From Betaproteobacteria bacterium (GTDB lineage: Bacteria > Pseudomonadota > Gammaproteobacteria > Burkholderiales > Burkholderiaceae_C): a DNA stretch of 6,987 nucleotides. Shown here piece after piece: positions 6,887 to 6,987 of the stretch (the stretch's first letter is position 1; each line of letters starts with the position of its first letter). Where the stretch lies: NCBI GenBank assembly GCA_009923895.1, contig RFSP01000101.1, positions 1-6,987 of the forward strand, given 5' to 3'. The notes under the pieces were generated by a model. It saw only the letters and a program-made list of their open reading frames with translations. It did not search any database and was not told the DNA's origin. The position numbers and the translations under genes are program-made.

Positions 6887-6934
6887 GGTGGCTTGCGTAA
6901 CTCGCCCTTCGGGCTCAAACACCCGCAAGCCACC
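6887..6934. repeat. 11-bp inverted repeat enclosing a smaller hairpin
   Basis: GGTGGCTTGCG (6887-6897) pairs perfectly with CGCAAGCCACC (6924-6934). The 26-nt loop contains a second hairpin, GCCC (6904-6907) with GGGC (6911-6914) around TTC. The nested form is typical of palindromic intergenic repeats. Confidence 0.7.
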
Positions 6935-6987
6935 GCCGGCCCCTTGGGCCGTCGGAACCTGCCCGACCCTGCGCTTCTCGGCTGCGC

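Larger units (their letters stand above)
6769..6987 (-). repeat. Probable dispersed intergenic repeat with nested hairpins; open minus-strand frame without a recognised function
   Basis: This stretch downstream of the amidohydrolase holds no recognised gene. It contains a run of inverted repeats: GGGTTC/GAACCC (6781-6786 with 6800-6805), a 12-bp perfect hairpin at 6835-6861, an 11-bp stem at 6887-6934 enclosing a small GCCC-TTC-GGGC hairpin (6904-6914), and CGGCCC/GGGCCG at 6937-6951. On the minus strand a frame stays open from the right edge to a TAG at 6769-6771 (72 codons), with stretches such as FRRPKGPAVACGC and ELRKPPARLEHRR. I recall such stretches as common in short hypothetical proteins of Comamonadaceae. 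Low complexity, Arg/Pro/Gly-rich composition and the dense hairpins make a repeat element annotated as protein elsewhere more likely than a real gene. A true partial coding sequence cannot be excluded. Confidence 0.45.

Overview
The window looks like chromosomal DNA of a betaproteobacterium, most likely a Comamonadaceae-type Burkholderiales. The basis is high GC, codon use rich in G and C at third positions, family-level protein resemblance, and an intergenic element at the right end that I associate with that group. The taxonomic call is inference; no rRNA or marker gene is present.

Layout: five genes on the minus strand form one tight, apparently co-transcribed unit. Read from 5725 down to the left edge, they are an enoyl-CoA hydratase of the crotonase family, a feruloyl-CoA synthetase (fcs), a periplasmic solute-binding protein, and two branched-chain-type ABC permeases (livH-like, then livM-like, cut by the left edge). 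Spacings are 13, 47, 19 and 1 nt. The two ATPase genes normally found with such permeases are not in the window and probably lie just left of position 1. A divergent promoter region of about 165 bp (5726-5891), richer in A+T than its surroundings, separates this unit from a plus-strand amidohydrolase-2-family gene (5892-6755). The last 232 bp hold a cluster of perfect hairpins that resembles a dispersed intergenic repeat.

Functional reading: the cluster probably imports and begins the breakdown of lignin-derived hydroxycinnamates (ferulate, p-coumarate, caffeate). The binding protein and permeases would take up the acid, Fcs would activate it to the CoA thioester, and the crotonase would hydrate the side-chain double bond. 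The crotonase keeps both classical hydratase glutamates, which fits the CoA-dependent beta-oxidative deacetylation route better than the retro-aldol vanillin-forming route. The divergent amidohydrolase may be the beta-ketoacyl-CoA-cleaving step of that route. The required hydroxyacyl-CoA dehydrogenase and any regulator are not in the window. The families and gene order are directly supported; the substrate and pathway are inference.
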